Assembly (NCBI GenBank): GCA_030446525.1
Contig: JAUJNC010000100.1
Coordinates: forward strand, 1 to 16,037
Reading direction: 5' to 3'
From: Armatimonadaceae bacterium
GTDB taxonomy: Bacteria; Armatimonadota; Armatimonadia; Armatimonadales; Armatimonadaceae
DNA length: 16,037 nucleotides
Shown: positions 1-7,832 of the stretch, piece by piece
Layout: every line of letters starts with the position of its first letter
Position numbering within the stretch: position 1 is the stretch's first letter
The notes under the pieces: generated by a model
Seen by the model: only the letters and a program-made list of their open reading frames with translations
Told to the model about the DNA's origin: nothing
Database searches by the model: none
Translations under genes and position numbers: made by a program

Positions 1-13
1 CCTACTCATCGAG

Positions 14-1081
14 ATGAACGACGACATCGTACTCAAGATCGAAGACCTGAAGACGTACTTCTACATGGAAGAAGGGGAGATCCCCGCCGTCGATGGCGTG
101 ACGGTCGCGCTGGAGCGCGGGAAAGTGCTCGCCCTCGTCGGCGAAAGCGGCTGCGGCAAAAGCGTCACCTCCTACTCCATCCTGCGCTTGATCCGCCCGC
201 CCGGCAAGATCGTGGGCGGCAAGATCCTTTTCTATCCGCGCCAGGGCGAGCCGATCGACATCGCCGCGCTCGACGAAAAGTCGGACCTGCTGTACCAGGT
301 GCGCGGGGGCCACATCAGCATGATCTTCCAGGAGCCGATGACGGCGCTCAGTCCGGTGCACACGATCAACAATCAGATCAGTGAAGCGATCCTGCTGCAC
401 CAGAACGTGACACCGAAGCAGGCCCGCGAGCTCGCCATCGGGATGCTGCGCAAGGTCGGCATACCAAGCCCGGAGCGGCGTATCGATCAGTATCCCCACG
501 AAATGAGCGGCGGCATGCGGCAGCGCGTCGTCATCGCGATGGCGCTGGTCTGCAACCCCGAGATCCTGATCGCGGATGAGCCCACCACCGCGCTCGACGT
601 GACGATCCAGGCGCAGATCCTCAAGCTGATCAAGGACCTGGTGGCGGAGCGCGACACGTCGGTCGTTTTCATCACGCACGATCTCGCCGTGGTGGCCCAG
701 ATCGCCGACGACGTGGCAGTCATGTATCTGGGCCGCGTCGTGGAAAAGGGGTCGGTGCGCGCGGTCCTCAAGGCGCCGCTGCATCCCTACACGATGAGCC
801 TGCTGCAGTCGCTGCCGAGCCTCCAGCACAAAGGCGACCGACTGCCGGCGATCAAGGGCAGCGTGCCCTCGCTCAAGGCCATCCCGCCCGGATGCCCGTT
901 CCATCCCCGTTGCCCGCACGCCGTGCCTGGCCGCTGCAACGTCGGCGGCCCGCCCGCGCTCCGCACCTTCCCGGGTGGCCAGCAGGCCGCCTGCGTGCGC
1001 GTCGAAGAGATCCACCCCGGCGTGCGTGAAATCAGCGAAACAAACGACCCGCGCGCCGCGCCGGCGGCCCGGAGCCGATAA
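14..1081 (+). CDS. Dpp/Opp-type ABC importer ATP-binding protein (DppD-like)
   Basis: ATPase subunit that powers uptake through a peptide/nickel/oligosaccharide-type ABC importer, acting on the cytoplasmic face of the membrane with two permeases and a binding protein not seen here. Walker A GESGCGKS is at residues 43-50, the signature MSGGMRQR at 164-171, and Walker B ends in D188-E189 (LIADEPTTALD). The C-terminal oligopeptide-transporter extension is present with its cysteine cluster (C294, C300, C308; CPFHPRCPHA). The 355-residue length fits the family. The start ATG at 14 overlaps a TGA at 15-17 that closes a frame open from the window edge, so an upstream gene, probably a permease, may end there by an ATGA overlap; only five codons are visible. 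The gene is followed after 3 bases by its partner ATPase, so the two are translationally linked. The substrate cannot be read from the sequence; in this context an oligosaccharide is as plausible as a peptide. Confidence 0.93.
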   Translation: MNDDIVLKIEDLKTYFYMEEGEIPAVDGVTVALERGKVLALVGESGCGKSVTSYSILRLIRPPGKIVGGKILFYPRQGEPIDIAALDEKSDLLYQVRGGHISMIFQEPMTALSPVHTINNQISEAILLHQNVTPKQARELAIGMLRKVGIPSPERRIDQYPHEMSGGMRQRVVIAMALVCNPEILIADEPTTALDVTIQAQILKLIKDLVAERDTSVVFITHDLAVVAQIADDVAVMYLGRVVEKGSVRAVLKAPLHPYTMSLLQSLPSLQHKGDRLPAIKGSVPSLKAIPPGCPFHPRCPHAVPGRCNVGGPPALRTFPGGQQAACVRVEEIHPGVREISETNDPRAAPAARSR

Positions 1082-1084
1082 CCT

Positions 1085-1945
1085 ATGACTACGGACGCAC
1101 CGCTCCTGCAGGTCCGCGACCTGTGCAAGTATTTTCCGATCCGGAGCAAGGGCTTTGTCCGCAAACAGATCGGGGAAGTAAAGGCGGTTGACCAGGTCAG
1201 CTTCGATCTTGAGCGGGGCGAAACGCTCGGCCTGGTCGGGGAAAGCGGCTCCGGCAAAACCACCTGCGCCCGCACGATCCTGCGCGCGCTGGCGCCGACC
1301 AGCGGTCAGGCGCTTTTCCGCACCGACGGCCAGGCCATTGACCTGGCTACCCTTCCGGAAAGCGGCCTGAAGCCGCTCCGGCAAAAGATGCAGATGATTT
1401 TTCAGGACCCGTTTTCGAGCCTGAACCCGCGCATGACCGTGGGCGACATCGTCGCCGAGCCGCTCGTCATCCACAAACTGGCCCGGGGCAAAGAGCTCGA
1501 AGACCGCGTCATGGAAATGCTGGTCAAAGTCGGTCTCAAGCCCGAGCATCGGCAGCGCTACCCGCACGCGTTCAGCGGCGGGCAGCGCCAGCGCATCGGC
1601 ATCGCGCGCGCTCTGATCATGAAGCCCGCACTCGTCGTCGCTGACGAAGCCGTGTCCGCGCTGGATGTCTCGGTCCAGGCCCAGGTGATCAACCTGCTGG
1701 CCGACCTGCAGGAAGAGTTTCACCTGACCTACATCTTCGTCGCCCATGACCTGAGCGTGGTGCGGCATATCTGTGATCGGGTGGCGGTGATGTATGCCGG
1801 CAAGATCGTCGAACTCGCCGAAACCGAGCAGCTGTTTAACGATCCGCGGCATTCCTATACGCGCACTCTCCTCTCGGCCATTCCGAGCGTTGACCCCGAC
1901 GTCAAGATGAATTTCGACGTCCGCGCAGAAGCCGCCGATGCGTAA
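1085..1945 (+). CDS. Dpp/Opp-type ABC importer ATP-binding protein (DppF-like), short C-terminus
   Basis: Second ATPase of the importer, forming a heterodimer with the preceding subunit. Walker A GESGSGKT is at residues 52-59, the signature [15 protein letters not shown] starts at 163, and Walker B reads [12 protein letters not shown], with Ala after Asp-Glu in place of the commoner Pro. At 286 residues it is shorter than the usual 310-340. It stops just after the [16 protein letters not shown] segment and lacks the cysteine-containing C-terminal extension kept by its neighbour. The ORF is clean, so this looks like a natural short form rather than damage. The start at 1085 lies 3 bases after the upstream stop, with a GGAG inside the end of the upstream gene acting as a plausible ribosome site. 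Confidence 0.92.
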   Translation: MTTDAPLLQVRDLCKYFPIRSKGFVRKQIGEVKAVDQVSFDLERGETLGLVGESGSGKTTCARTILRALAPTSGQALFRTDGQAIDLATLPESGLKPLRQKMQMIFQDPFSSLNPRMTVGDIVAEPLVIHKLARGKELEDRVMEMLVKVGLKPEHRQRYPHAFSGGQRQRIGIARALIMKPALVVADEAVSALDVSVQAQVINLLADLQEEFHLTYIFVAHDLSVVRHICDRVAVMYAGKIVELAETEQLFNDPRHSYTRTLLSAIPSVDPDVKMNFDVRAEAADA

Positions 1946-2056
1946 CAGGTCGCCAATCGAAGCAGGAAACAGCGCGCCCTAATGGCGTTTCGCGCCGAGG
2001 AGGGGGCTGGATGGAGACCAGGGCGGTAGCCCGTATCGATACCCGAGAGACGGCCG

Positions 2057-3077
2057 ATGCGTGACCTGCGCGGCGGCGTGATCGGCTGCGGCTTCTTCGC
2101 GCGGAACCATCTTCACGCCTGGCGGGAGGTCGAGGGGATGCAGGTCGCGGCGGTCTGCGACGTGGACGCGGACCGCGCGAACGCCTTCGCCCGCGAGTTC
2201 GGCGTCGGCGGCGCCTACACCGACGCCGACGAGATGCTCCGGAAGGAAAAGCTCGACTTCGTCGACATCGTGACCCAGCCGGCAGCGCATCGCCCGCTGG
2301 TGGAGCTGGCGGCGCGGCGGGGGACGCACGTCATCTGTCAAAAGCCCCTCGCGAACAGCCTGGAAGACGCGCGCGCGATGGTGGGCGCCTGCCAGTCGGC
2401 GGGCGTGCGCTTCATGGTCCACGAGAACTTCCGCTGGCAGGCGCCCATACGCGCCGTCAAGGAGGCGGCCGGCGATCTGGGGGAGCTGTTCTTCGGGCGG
2501 ATCACCTTCCGCACCCCCTACGATGTTTACGCGAACCAGCCCTATCTGGCCCAGGACCCGCGGTTCATCGTCGCGGATGTGGGGGTGCACCTGCTCGACC
2601 TGGCGCGCTTCTTCCTGGGCGAGGCGGAGCGGCTTTATTGCCAGACCCGGCGCATCAATCCGCGGATCGAGGGCGAAGACACCGCCACCATCCTGCTCCG
2701 GATGAGGAACGGCGCGACCTGCGTGGTCGAGCTAAGCTACTTCTCCAAGCTGGAGGAGGACCTGTTCCCGCAGACGCTGGTCCACCTGGAGGGGACGCGC
2801 GGCACCGTTCTGCTCGGCCCGCACTACCGCCGCCACGGACCGGAAGCAAGCGGATCATCGCACGGTGGCGCCCCGATGCCGCCTGAGCGCCCGCCCGCAC
2901 GCCATCCGGAACGGCGTGGCGGCGATCCAGCCGCACTGGGCGGAGTGCCTGCGCGAAGGGCGGGAGCCGGAGACCTCCGGCGCGGACAACGTGCGGACCC
3001 TGGAACTGGTCTTCGGCGCCTACGCCTCGGCGGCGACCGGCGTGCCGTACAAGGCGGGCGAACCGGACGACAAGTGA
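2057..3077 (+). pseudogene. Gfo/Idh/MocA family NAD(P)-dependent oxidoreductase, frameshifted
   Basis: Dehydrogenase of the Gfo/Idh/MocA family, which oxidises sugars or sugar acids with NAD(P). The N-terminal Rossmann motif is GVIGCGFFARNHLHAW; the family E-K-P segment appears as VICQKPLANSLEDA; the central domain has VHENFRWQ and DVGVHLLDLARFFLGE. The frame opened at 2057 is convincing up to about GTVLLGPHYRR (near 2835). The family C-terminus (IQPHWAECLREG, ETSGADNVRTLELVFGAYASA) then continues in the next frame and stops at 3075-3077. The shift corresponds to one extra base or two missing bases between about 2822 and 2840. Residues between 2860 and 2910 also look scrambled (PMPPE in one frame, ARPHAIRNG in another), so a second compensating pair of indels is possible. 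Unshifted reading would run to 3148, overlapping the next gene with non-family sequence. The kinase start lies 1 base after the stop, so the two genes form a unit. Confidence 0.82.
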
Positions 3078-3078
3078 C

Positions 3079-4437
3079 ATGGGCGACCTGCTCCTCGCAT
3101 TCTACGGCGATGACTTCACCGGCTCCACCGACGCGATGGAGGCGCTAGCGCGCGCCGGCCTGCGCACCGTTCTCTTTCTGGAACCGCCGCGCCCGGAGCA
3201 GCTTCCGCGATTTCCCGGCGTAGCGGCCGTGGGCGTGGCCGGTGTGAGCCGCGCCCTTCCCACCGGCGAGATGGAGGCGGAGCTGCGCCCTGCCTTCACG
3301 AGCCTGCGCGCGCTCGGCGTGCCTCTGATCCACTACAAGGTCTGCTCCACCTTCGATTCCTCGCCGGCCGTGGGCAGCATCGGCAAAGCCATCGATATCG
3401 GTCAGGAAGTCTTCGGCTCGCCTTGGGTGCCTCTGCTCGTCGGCGCGCCGACCCTGGGCCGCTACTGCGTCTTCGGCAACCTGTTCGCCCGCTCCGGGCC
3501 GGAGACGGAGCCGTTCCGGCTGGACCGTCACCCGACGATGCGCCATCACCCGACCACGCCGATGGACGAAGCGGACCTGCGCCTCCATCTCTCGCGGCAG
3601 ACCGAGAAGGGGATCGCTCTCTTCGACGTGCGCGAGTACGCCGCGCCGAAGGGGGAGGTAGACGCGCGCTTCGACGCGCTGCTGGCAGCCGGGCCGGAGG
3701 TCGTCCTTTTCGATATCCTCTATGACGATCAGCTCCCCATCGTCGGGGGCCTGATCGACAGCCATGCCCGGGGCGAAGCGCCCCTGTTCGTGGTCGGATC
3801 GTCGGGGGTGGAGTATGCACTGACCGCGCACGGGCGCGCGGCGGGGCGGCTGCCGGAGCCGCCGGACTTCTCGGTCGAGCCCGTAGAGCGGATCGTCGTC
3901 GTTTCGGGAAGCTGCTCGCCGGTGACCGAGCGGCAGATCGCCTGGGCCACGGACAATGGCTTTGCCGAGATCCCCCTCCAGGCCGAGCGGCTGGTGGACC
4001 CTGCGGAAGCCAGCGCGGAGCGCGACAGGGCCGTGCGGCGGGCACTCGATGCGCTGGCGAGCGGGCGCAGCCCCCTCCTGCACACCAGCCGGGGACCGCA
4101 GGACCCGCGGATCGTGGCGACCCGGCGCCGGATGCAAGAGGGACGCGATGGGCGCGGCAGCGCGGAGATCCTCGGCGAAGCGCTGGGAAACCTGCTGCGC
4201 GACATCTTCTTGCAGACGAGCATCCGCCGCGCCGCCGTGACCGGCGGGGATACCTCCGGCTATGTCGCCCGCGCGCTCGGGGTCGAGGCGCTCGAGATGT
4301 GCGCCCCGATCGCTCCCGGCTCGCCTCTGTGCCGTATCTATGCCTCCGGTCCCCTGGACGGCACGCAGATCACCTTCAAGGGCGGGCAGGTCGGCAAAGT
4401 GGACTTTTTTGAAGGCGTGCGGCGTGGCACGCCCTAA
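3079..4437 (+). CDS. Four-carbon acid sugar kinase family protein (DUF1537/OtnK-like)
   Basis: ATP-dependent kinase of the DUF1537 family. Characterised members phosphorylate four-carbon sugar acids such as 3-oxo-tetronates made by a partner dehydrogenase. The N-terminal substrate domain opens with the hallmark YGDDFTGSTDA (residues 9-19). The C-terminal nucleotide domain has VVVSGSCSPVTERQI and the AVTGGDTSGYVARALG motif (Gly-Gly-Asp at 389-391), followed by the PGSPLCRI and TFKGGQVG segments. At 452 residues the protein is full length and uninterrupted. The start is 1 base after the stop of the oxidoreductase, with no strong ribosome site, pointing to translational coupling. The pairing of dehydrogenase and kinase supports a sugar-acid degradation role, but the exact substrate is not deducible here. 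Confidence 0.9.
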   Translation: MGDLLLAFYGDDFTGSTDAMEALARAGLRTVLFLEPPRPEQLPRFPGVAAVGVAGVSRALPTGEMEAELRPAFTSLRALGVPLIHYKVCSTFDSSPAVGSIGKAIDIGQEVFGSPWVPLLVGAPTLGRYCVFGNLFARSGPETEPFRLDRHPTMRHHPTTPMDEADLRLHLSRQTEKGIALFDVREYAAPKGEVDARFDALLAAGPEVVLFDILYDDQLPIVGGLIDSHARGEAPLFVVGSSGVEYALTAHGRAAGRLPEPPDFSVEPVERIVVVSGSCSPVTERQIAWATDNGFAEIPLQAERLVDPAEASAERDRAVRRALDALASGRSPLLHTSRGPQDPRIVATRRRMQEGRDGRGSAEILGEALGNLLRDIFLQTSIRRAAVTGGDTSGYVARALGVEALEMCAPIAPGSPLCRIYASGPLDGTQITFKGGQVGKVDFFEGVRRGTP

Positions 4438-4538
4438 GCAACGAGGAAGAAAACGGCGGCAATGACGGCGATACCTGATCCTCCTCTGAGCGGGCGTGGG
4501 TGAGATTGCCCTGCACCTTGAATGCGACGGAGACAAAC

Positions 4539-6220
4539 ATGGATACGGACGTCATCATCATCGGGGCCGGCCCCACGGGCCTTTCGCTCGCGTGTCAGCT
4601 CATCCGATACGGGATAGACTTCGTCATGGTCGAAAAGAACGACGGGGTGACGCCCTTCTCGAAAGCGCTCGGCGTCCACGCCCGGACGCTCGAGATCTAT
4701 GAGCAGCTGGGGCTGGCGCAGGAAGCGGTGACCCGGGGCACCATCGCGGGGAAGGTTCGACTTCTCGAAGGGGGACGGGTGCGGGGCGAAGTGGACCTGT
4801 CGAACCTCGGGCAGGGTCTGAGCGCCTATCCGTACCTGCTCGTTCTGGAGCAGAACAAGAACGAACAACTCCTCTACGACTACCTGCGAAGTCACGGCAG
4901 GGACGTCCTCTGGCAAACCGAACTCGGCCATTTCTCGCAGACGCCCGAGGGCGTGACGGCGCACGTTCGCGATGCCACTGGCGCACCCCAGACCATCGAG
5001 GCGAAGTATCTGGTCGGGTGCGACGGGCCCCGAAGTACGGTACGGCACGCGCTCGGTCTGACCTTCGAGGGCAGTACGTTCGAGCGGCTCTTTTATGTGG
5101 CCGACGTGCAGGTCGATTGGGAGTTCAGCCATGACGCGCTGCACGTCTGTCTGGTACCGGACGCCGTTGTGGCCTTCTTCCCGATGCAGGGCGAGAACCG
5201 GTACCGCATCGTCGGCGCTTTCCCTGAAGGGGTGGACAAAGACTGCACATTTTCCTGTTACCGGACACCGTTGTCGCCTTCTTCCCGATGCCGGGCGAGA
5301 ACCGTTACCGCATCGTGGGCGCTTTCCCCGAAGGCGTGGACAAAGAGGAGGCCGGGATCCCGTTCGACGAGATCGAGCAACACGTCAAAGAAGAGACCCG
5401 GGTGCCGCTCGACATCTCCCACGTGAACTGGTTCTCGGTCTACCGGGTGCACACGCGCCACGCCGACCGGTTTTCCGAGGGGCGGTGCTTCCTCGCCGGG
5501 GACGCCGCGCACATCCACACGCCGGCAGGCGGGCAGGGCATGAACACCGGCATCCAGGACGCCTACAACCTGGCCTGGAAGCTGGCTTTCGTCCTCAAGG
5601 GCGTCGCGAACGAACGGATTCTGGACACGTACAACCAGGAGCGGCTCGAGAACGCCAAAAGGCTGTTGGGCACGCCCGACCGCCTGTTCAACATCACCGC
5701 GGGCTCCGACTGGCTGCTCAGTTTCATACGGACGACGATCTTCCCGCCCCTCGCCAAATACATTCTGGGCTCCGATGTCGTCAAGAAACGGTTCTTCCCC
5801 CTGATCTCGCAGATCGGCATCAGTTACCGCGCCGACGCGCTGAGCGACCATGAAGGGGACGGCGGATTCTCGGTCCAGGCCGGAGACCGCTTGCCGTATT
5901 GCCTGGTGGACGGCAGGAGCATCTACGACAAGCTGCGCGCGCCGAAATTCCATCTGCTTACCTTCTCGGACGGACGAAGCGATCACCAGGAGATGAGGGA
6001 TGAAGCCGAGGCCGAGTTCGCGCACGTGCTCGATTACCATGTTGTCCCCCTGTACCCGCACGTGGCGCAAGTCTTCGGGGCGGACGAATCGTTCCATGTC
6101 CTGGTGCGGCCGGACAACTACATCGGGATGATCTCGCGAGAAGCGTCATTGCGTGCGTTCCGCGCCTATCTGAACGACGTCATCGGGTACGTATCTATCG
6201 GCGCCATGCTACGCAAGTGA
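4539..6220 (+). pseudogene. FAD-dependent aromatic-hydroxylase-type monooxygenase, split by a 104-bp tandem duplication
   Basis: Flavoprotein of the PheA/TfdB group of class A monooxygenases, which hydroxylate phenolic rings using NAD(P)H and oxygen. The start at 4539 is chosen because it places VIIIGAGPTG at residues 5-14 and has GGAGA seven bases upstream; an in-frame extension to 4500 has no support. The FAD motif GCDGPRS (Asp162) lies in the first half. The second half contains CFLAGDAAHIHTPAGGQGMN and a thioredoxin-fold-like C-terminus (VLVRPDNYIGMISREASLRAF). The first frame runs in-family to about 5242 and would stop at 5426. The second frame carries the rest to the TGA at 6218-6220. 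Removing one 104-base unit restores a single ORF of about 525 codons, the normal size for the family. The substrate is unknown and no ring-cleavage gene is nearby. Confidence 0.85.
5139..5346 (+). repeat. Abutting 104-bp imperfect tandem duplication
   Basis: Unit 1 is 5139-5242 and unit 2 is 5243-5346, directly adjacent. They differ at about 12 of 104 positions by my count (roughly 88% identity). Unit 1 encodes LHVCLVPDAVVAFFPMQGEN and unit 2, in its own frame, LHIFLLPDTVVAFFPMPGEN, followed in both by RYRIVGAFPEGVDK. Most base differences fall at third codon positions and the amino-acid changes are conservative. Because 104 is not a multiple of 3, the duplication shifts the host gene out of frame. 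Confidence 0.93.
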
Positions 6221-6307
6221 GCCTTTGGCTCGCCGGGATGATGTCTTGTACTCGCCGCTCTGTCTGCTGCCGGGAACGGGTATTCTATGGCTGACATTAC
6301 GCCGCTA

Positions 6308-6321
6308 AAGTCCGCGGACTT
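6308..6321. promoter_or_regulatory. Perfect 14-bp palindrome upstream of the NADH dehydrogenase-like gene
   Basis: AAGTCCGCGGACTT is a perfect inverted repeat with no loop. It lies 37 bases before the preferred start codon of the downstream flavoprotein. Symmetry without a loop and the position suggest a dimeric-repressor site, but no matching regulator can be named. It would fall inside the coding region if translation began at 6287, which is one reason to prefer the start at 6359. Confidence 0.4.
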
Positions 6322-6358
6322 GGCGCGAAGACCTGTGGGGAGAGGGGGAATTTGTGAC

Positions 6359-7567
6359 ATGGACGAGGCGAACGCTTCTCATGAGATTCTGATCGCGGGC
6401 GCGGGCTACGCGGGGCTGCACGTGGCGCTGCGGCTGGCGGCGGGGCTGGAGGCCGGGCACCCCGAAGTGAAGCTGGGTCTGGTGGACAGGCATTCCTACC
6501 ATCAGGTGTTGACCGAACTGCCGCGCGTGGCCGCGGGCACGCGCGCGGCCGGCGCGGTGCGCGTGCCGCTCGAACCGCTGCTCGACCGCCGGGTGCGCTT
6601 CACCCAGACCGTCGTGACCGGCTTCGATCTGGACGGGCGGCGGTTGCTGACCCACGCCGGGCCGTTGCCCTACACCCGGCTGGTGCTCGCCCTGGGCAGC
6701 CAGCCCAACGACTTCGGCATCCCCGGCCTGAGCCGCCGCGCTCTGTTCCTCTGGTCGGTCGACGATGCACGCCGCGTGCTGGCCGCGCTCGACACCGAAG
6801 TGGCCGCGGCCGCCACCCAGAGCGACCCCGAGGAGCGGCGACGGCACCTGACGGTCCTGATCGGCGGGGCGGGCGCGACCGGCGTCGAGTTGGCGGGGGA
6901 ACTTGCCGAGGTGCTGCCCGAACTGGCGCGCCGCCATGATCTGCCGCCCGAGGAATGCCGCGTCGTGCTCATCGAGGGTGCCCCGACGATCCTGGGCGAC
7001 GCCTCGCCCGGCCTGATCGAACGCGCGTCCCGGATCCTCGAAGAGCTGGGCGTCGAGGTGCGCCTGGGCGCGCGCATCGCGGAGGCCAGGGCCGAGGGTT
7101 TCGTGCTGCACGGTGACGAGATCGTGAGCGGCGGGCTGTGCGTGTGGGCGGGCGGCGTGAAGGTGGCCCAGGCGGTGGCCGAATCGCCTCTGGGCACAGG
7201 CCCCGGCGGGCGCGTGCCCGTGGACCGGCACTTGCGCGCCCTGGATCATCCCGAGGTCTACGTGGCCGGGGACGCCGCGCTGGTGGTGAACCCGGAAACC
7301 GGGCGCGCCCTGCCGCCGCTGGCGCAGGTGGCGCTCGAAGAAGGCGAGACCGTGGCGAGCAACCTGCTGGCCGAGATCGAAGGGCGTCCTCTGGAATCCT
7401 TCACCTTCCACGACAAAGGCTTTGTGGTCTCGGTGGGGGCGCGGCGCGGGGTCGCGGCGGTGGCGGGCTATTCGTTTGGGGGACGTTTGGCGCACGCCCT
7501 CAAGGACGCCATCGAGTGGGAGTACCGCCAGTCGGTCAAGCACCTGCGCGGCTGGAGCCCGCTGTAG
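6359..7567 (+). CDS. NAD(P)/FAD-dependent oxidoreductase, type II NADH dehydrogenase-like
   Basis: Two-dinucleotide-fold flavoprotein resembling NDH-2, which passes electrons from NADH to quinone at the membrane without pumping protons. The FAD-binding motif GAGYAG is at residues 14-19, the second Rossmann motif GGAGATG at 169-175, and the FAD GD motif VYVAGDAA places Asp at 305. The early DRHSYHQVLTELPRVAAGT and late AGYSFGGRLAHALKDAIEWEYRQS segments are typical of the family. The preferred start at 6359 gives 402 residues and follows a strong purine-rich site (GGGAGAGGGGG, about 10 bases upstream). An in-frame ATG at 6287 would add 24 residues with no family character. The NDH-2 quinone-site pattern A-Q-x-A-x-Q-Q appears here as AQVALEE (322-328), so the acceptor may not be the usual quinone. 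It sits alone between the monooxygenase and the LacI unit. Confidence 0.85.
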   Translation: MDEANASHEILIAGAGYAGLHVALRLAAGLEAGHPEVKLGLVDRHSYHQVLTELPRVAAGTRAAGAVRVPLEPLLDRRVRFTQTVVTGFDLDGRRLLTHAGPLPYTRLVLALGSQPNDFGIPGLSRRALFLWSVDDARRVLAALDTEVAAAATQSDPEERRRHLTVLIGGAGATGVELAGELAEVLPELARRHDLPPEECRVVLIEGAPTILGDASPGLIERASRILEELGVEVRLGARIAEARAEGFVLHGDEIVSGGLCVWAGGVKVAQAVAESPLGTGPGGRVPVDRHLRALDHPEVYVAGDAALVVNPETGRALPPLAQVALEEGETVASNLLAEIEGRPLESFTFHDKGFVVSVGARRGVAAVAGYSFGGRLAHALKDAIEWEYRQSVKHLRGWSPL

Positions 7568-7765
7568 CGCGGCCCGGCCCGACCGGGTCGACCTCACGCC
7601 GACCCGAGCCCGCGCCGATTGGAACAGCCGGCTTTACCGCAAGCTCGCACCGCCGAAGACCGAAGCGGTCACCGCCTGCTAGCAGCCATGCAGAACCGCT
7701 TCAGCATCGGTATAGCGACATCGGTCCTGTTCCTCTAGTCTTTTGGATTCACATCAGAAATCTGC

Positions 7766-7795
7766 TTGACGTTCCAGAAGTACACGTGGTATAGT
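7766..7795 (+). promoter_or_regulatory. Sigma-70-type promoter for the LacI-family gene
   Basis: TTGACG (7766-7771) matches the -35 consensus at five of six bases. TATAGT (7790-7795) matches the -10 consensus TATAAT at five of six bases. The spacer is 18 bases. Transcription would begin near 7802, about 30 bases before the start codon. The surrounding DNA is noticeably more AT-rich than the rest of the window. Confidence 0.7.
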
Positions 7796-7796
7796 G

Positions 7797-7818
7797 GTTG
7801 CATAAACGGTTCAGCAAC
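7797..7818. promoter_or_regulatory. LacI-type operator-like palindrome overlapping the transcription start
   Basis: A 22-bp site centred on the CG at 7807/7808, made of half-sites GTTGCATAAAC and GGTTCAGCAAC. Eight of eleven symmetric positions pair, including all five of the outer GTTGC/GCAAC arms. The core TAAACGGTTC fits the A-A-n-C-G-n-T-T pattern typical of LacI-family operators. It starts one base after the -10 box, where bound repressor would block transcription, so autoregulation by the adjacent LacI-family protein is the natural reading. This is inferred from position and symmetry only. Confidence 0.55.
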
Positions 7819-7832
7819 TCACAGGAGCAGCG

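Larger units (their letters stand above)
7568..7832. other. 265-bp intergenic region before the LacI-family gene
   Basis: The longest gene-free stretch of the window. A short GC hairpin (CCCGG, 5-base loop, CCGGG) just after the flavoprotein stop has no following T-run and is not a convincing terminator. Further on, 8-base arms GAAGCGGT (7662-7669) and ACCGCTTC (7695-7702) enclose the 10-base palindrome CTGCTAGCAG (7677-7686), a possible nested hairpin. The promoter and operator-like site at the 3' end are listed separately. No tRNA or other RNA gene was recognised. Confidence 0.5.

Noticed and set aside
2..1852. Long minus-strand open frame of 616 codons
   Set aside because: It is antisense to the two ABC ATPase genes; the apparent internal repeats merely mirror the homology between those two genes.
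2033..2042. GTATCGATAC palindrome before the Gfo/Idh gene
   Set aside because: It is only 10 bases and has no promoter elements around it; it could easily occur by chance.
5243..5346. Programmed frameshifting in the monooxygenase
   Set aside because: The frame change is caused by a duplicated 104-bp coding block, not by a slippery heptamer with a structure.
7662..7702. Nested inverted repeats between the flavoprotein and LacI genes
   Set aside because: Arms of 8 bases with a 25-base gap and no T-run do not make a convincing terminator, riboswitch or attachment site; noted only in the intergenic entry.
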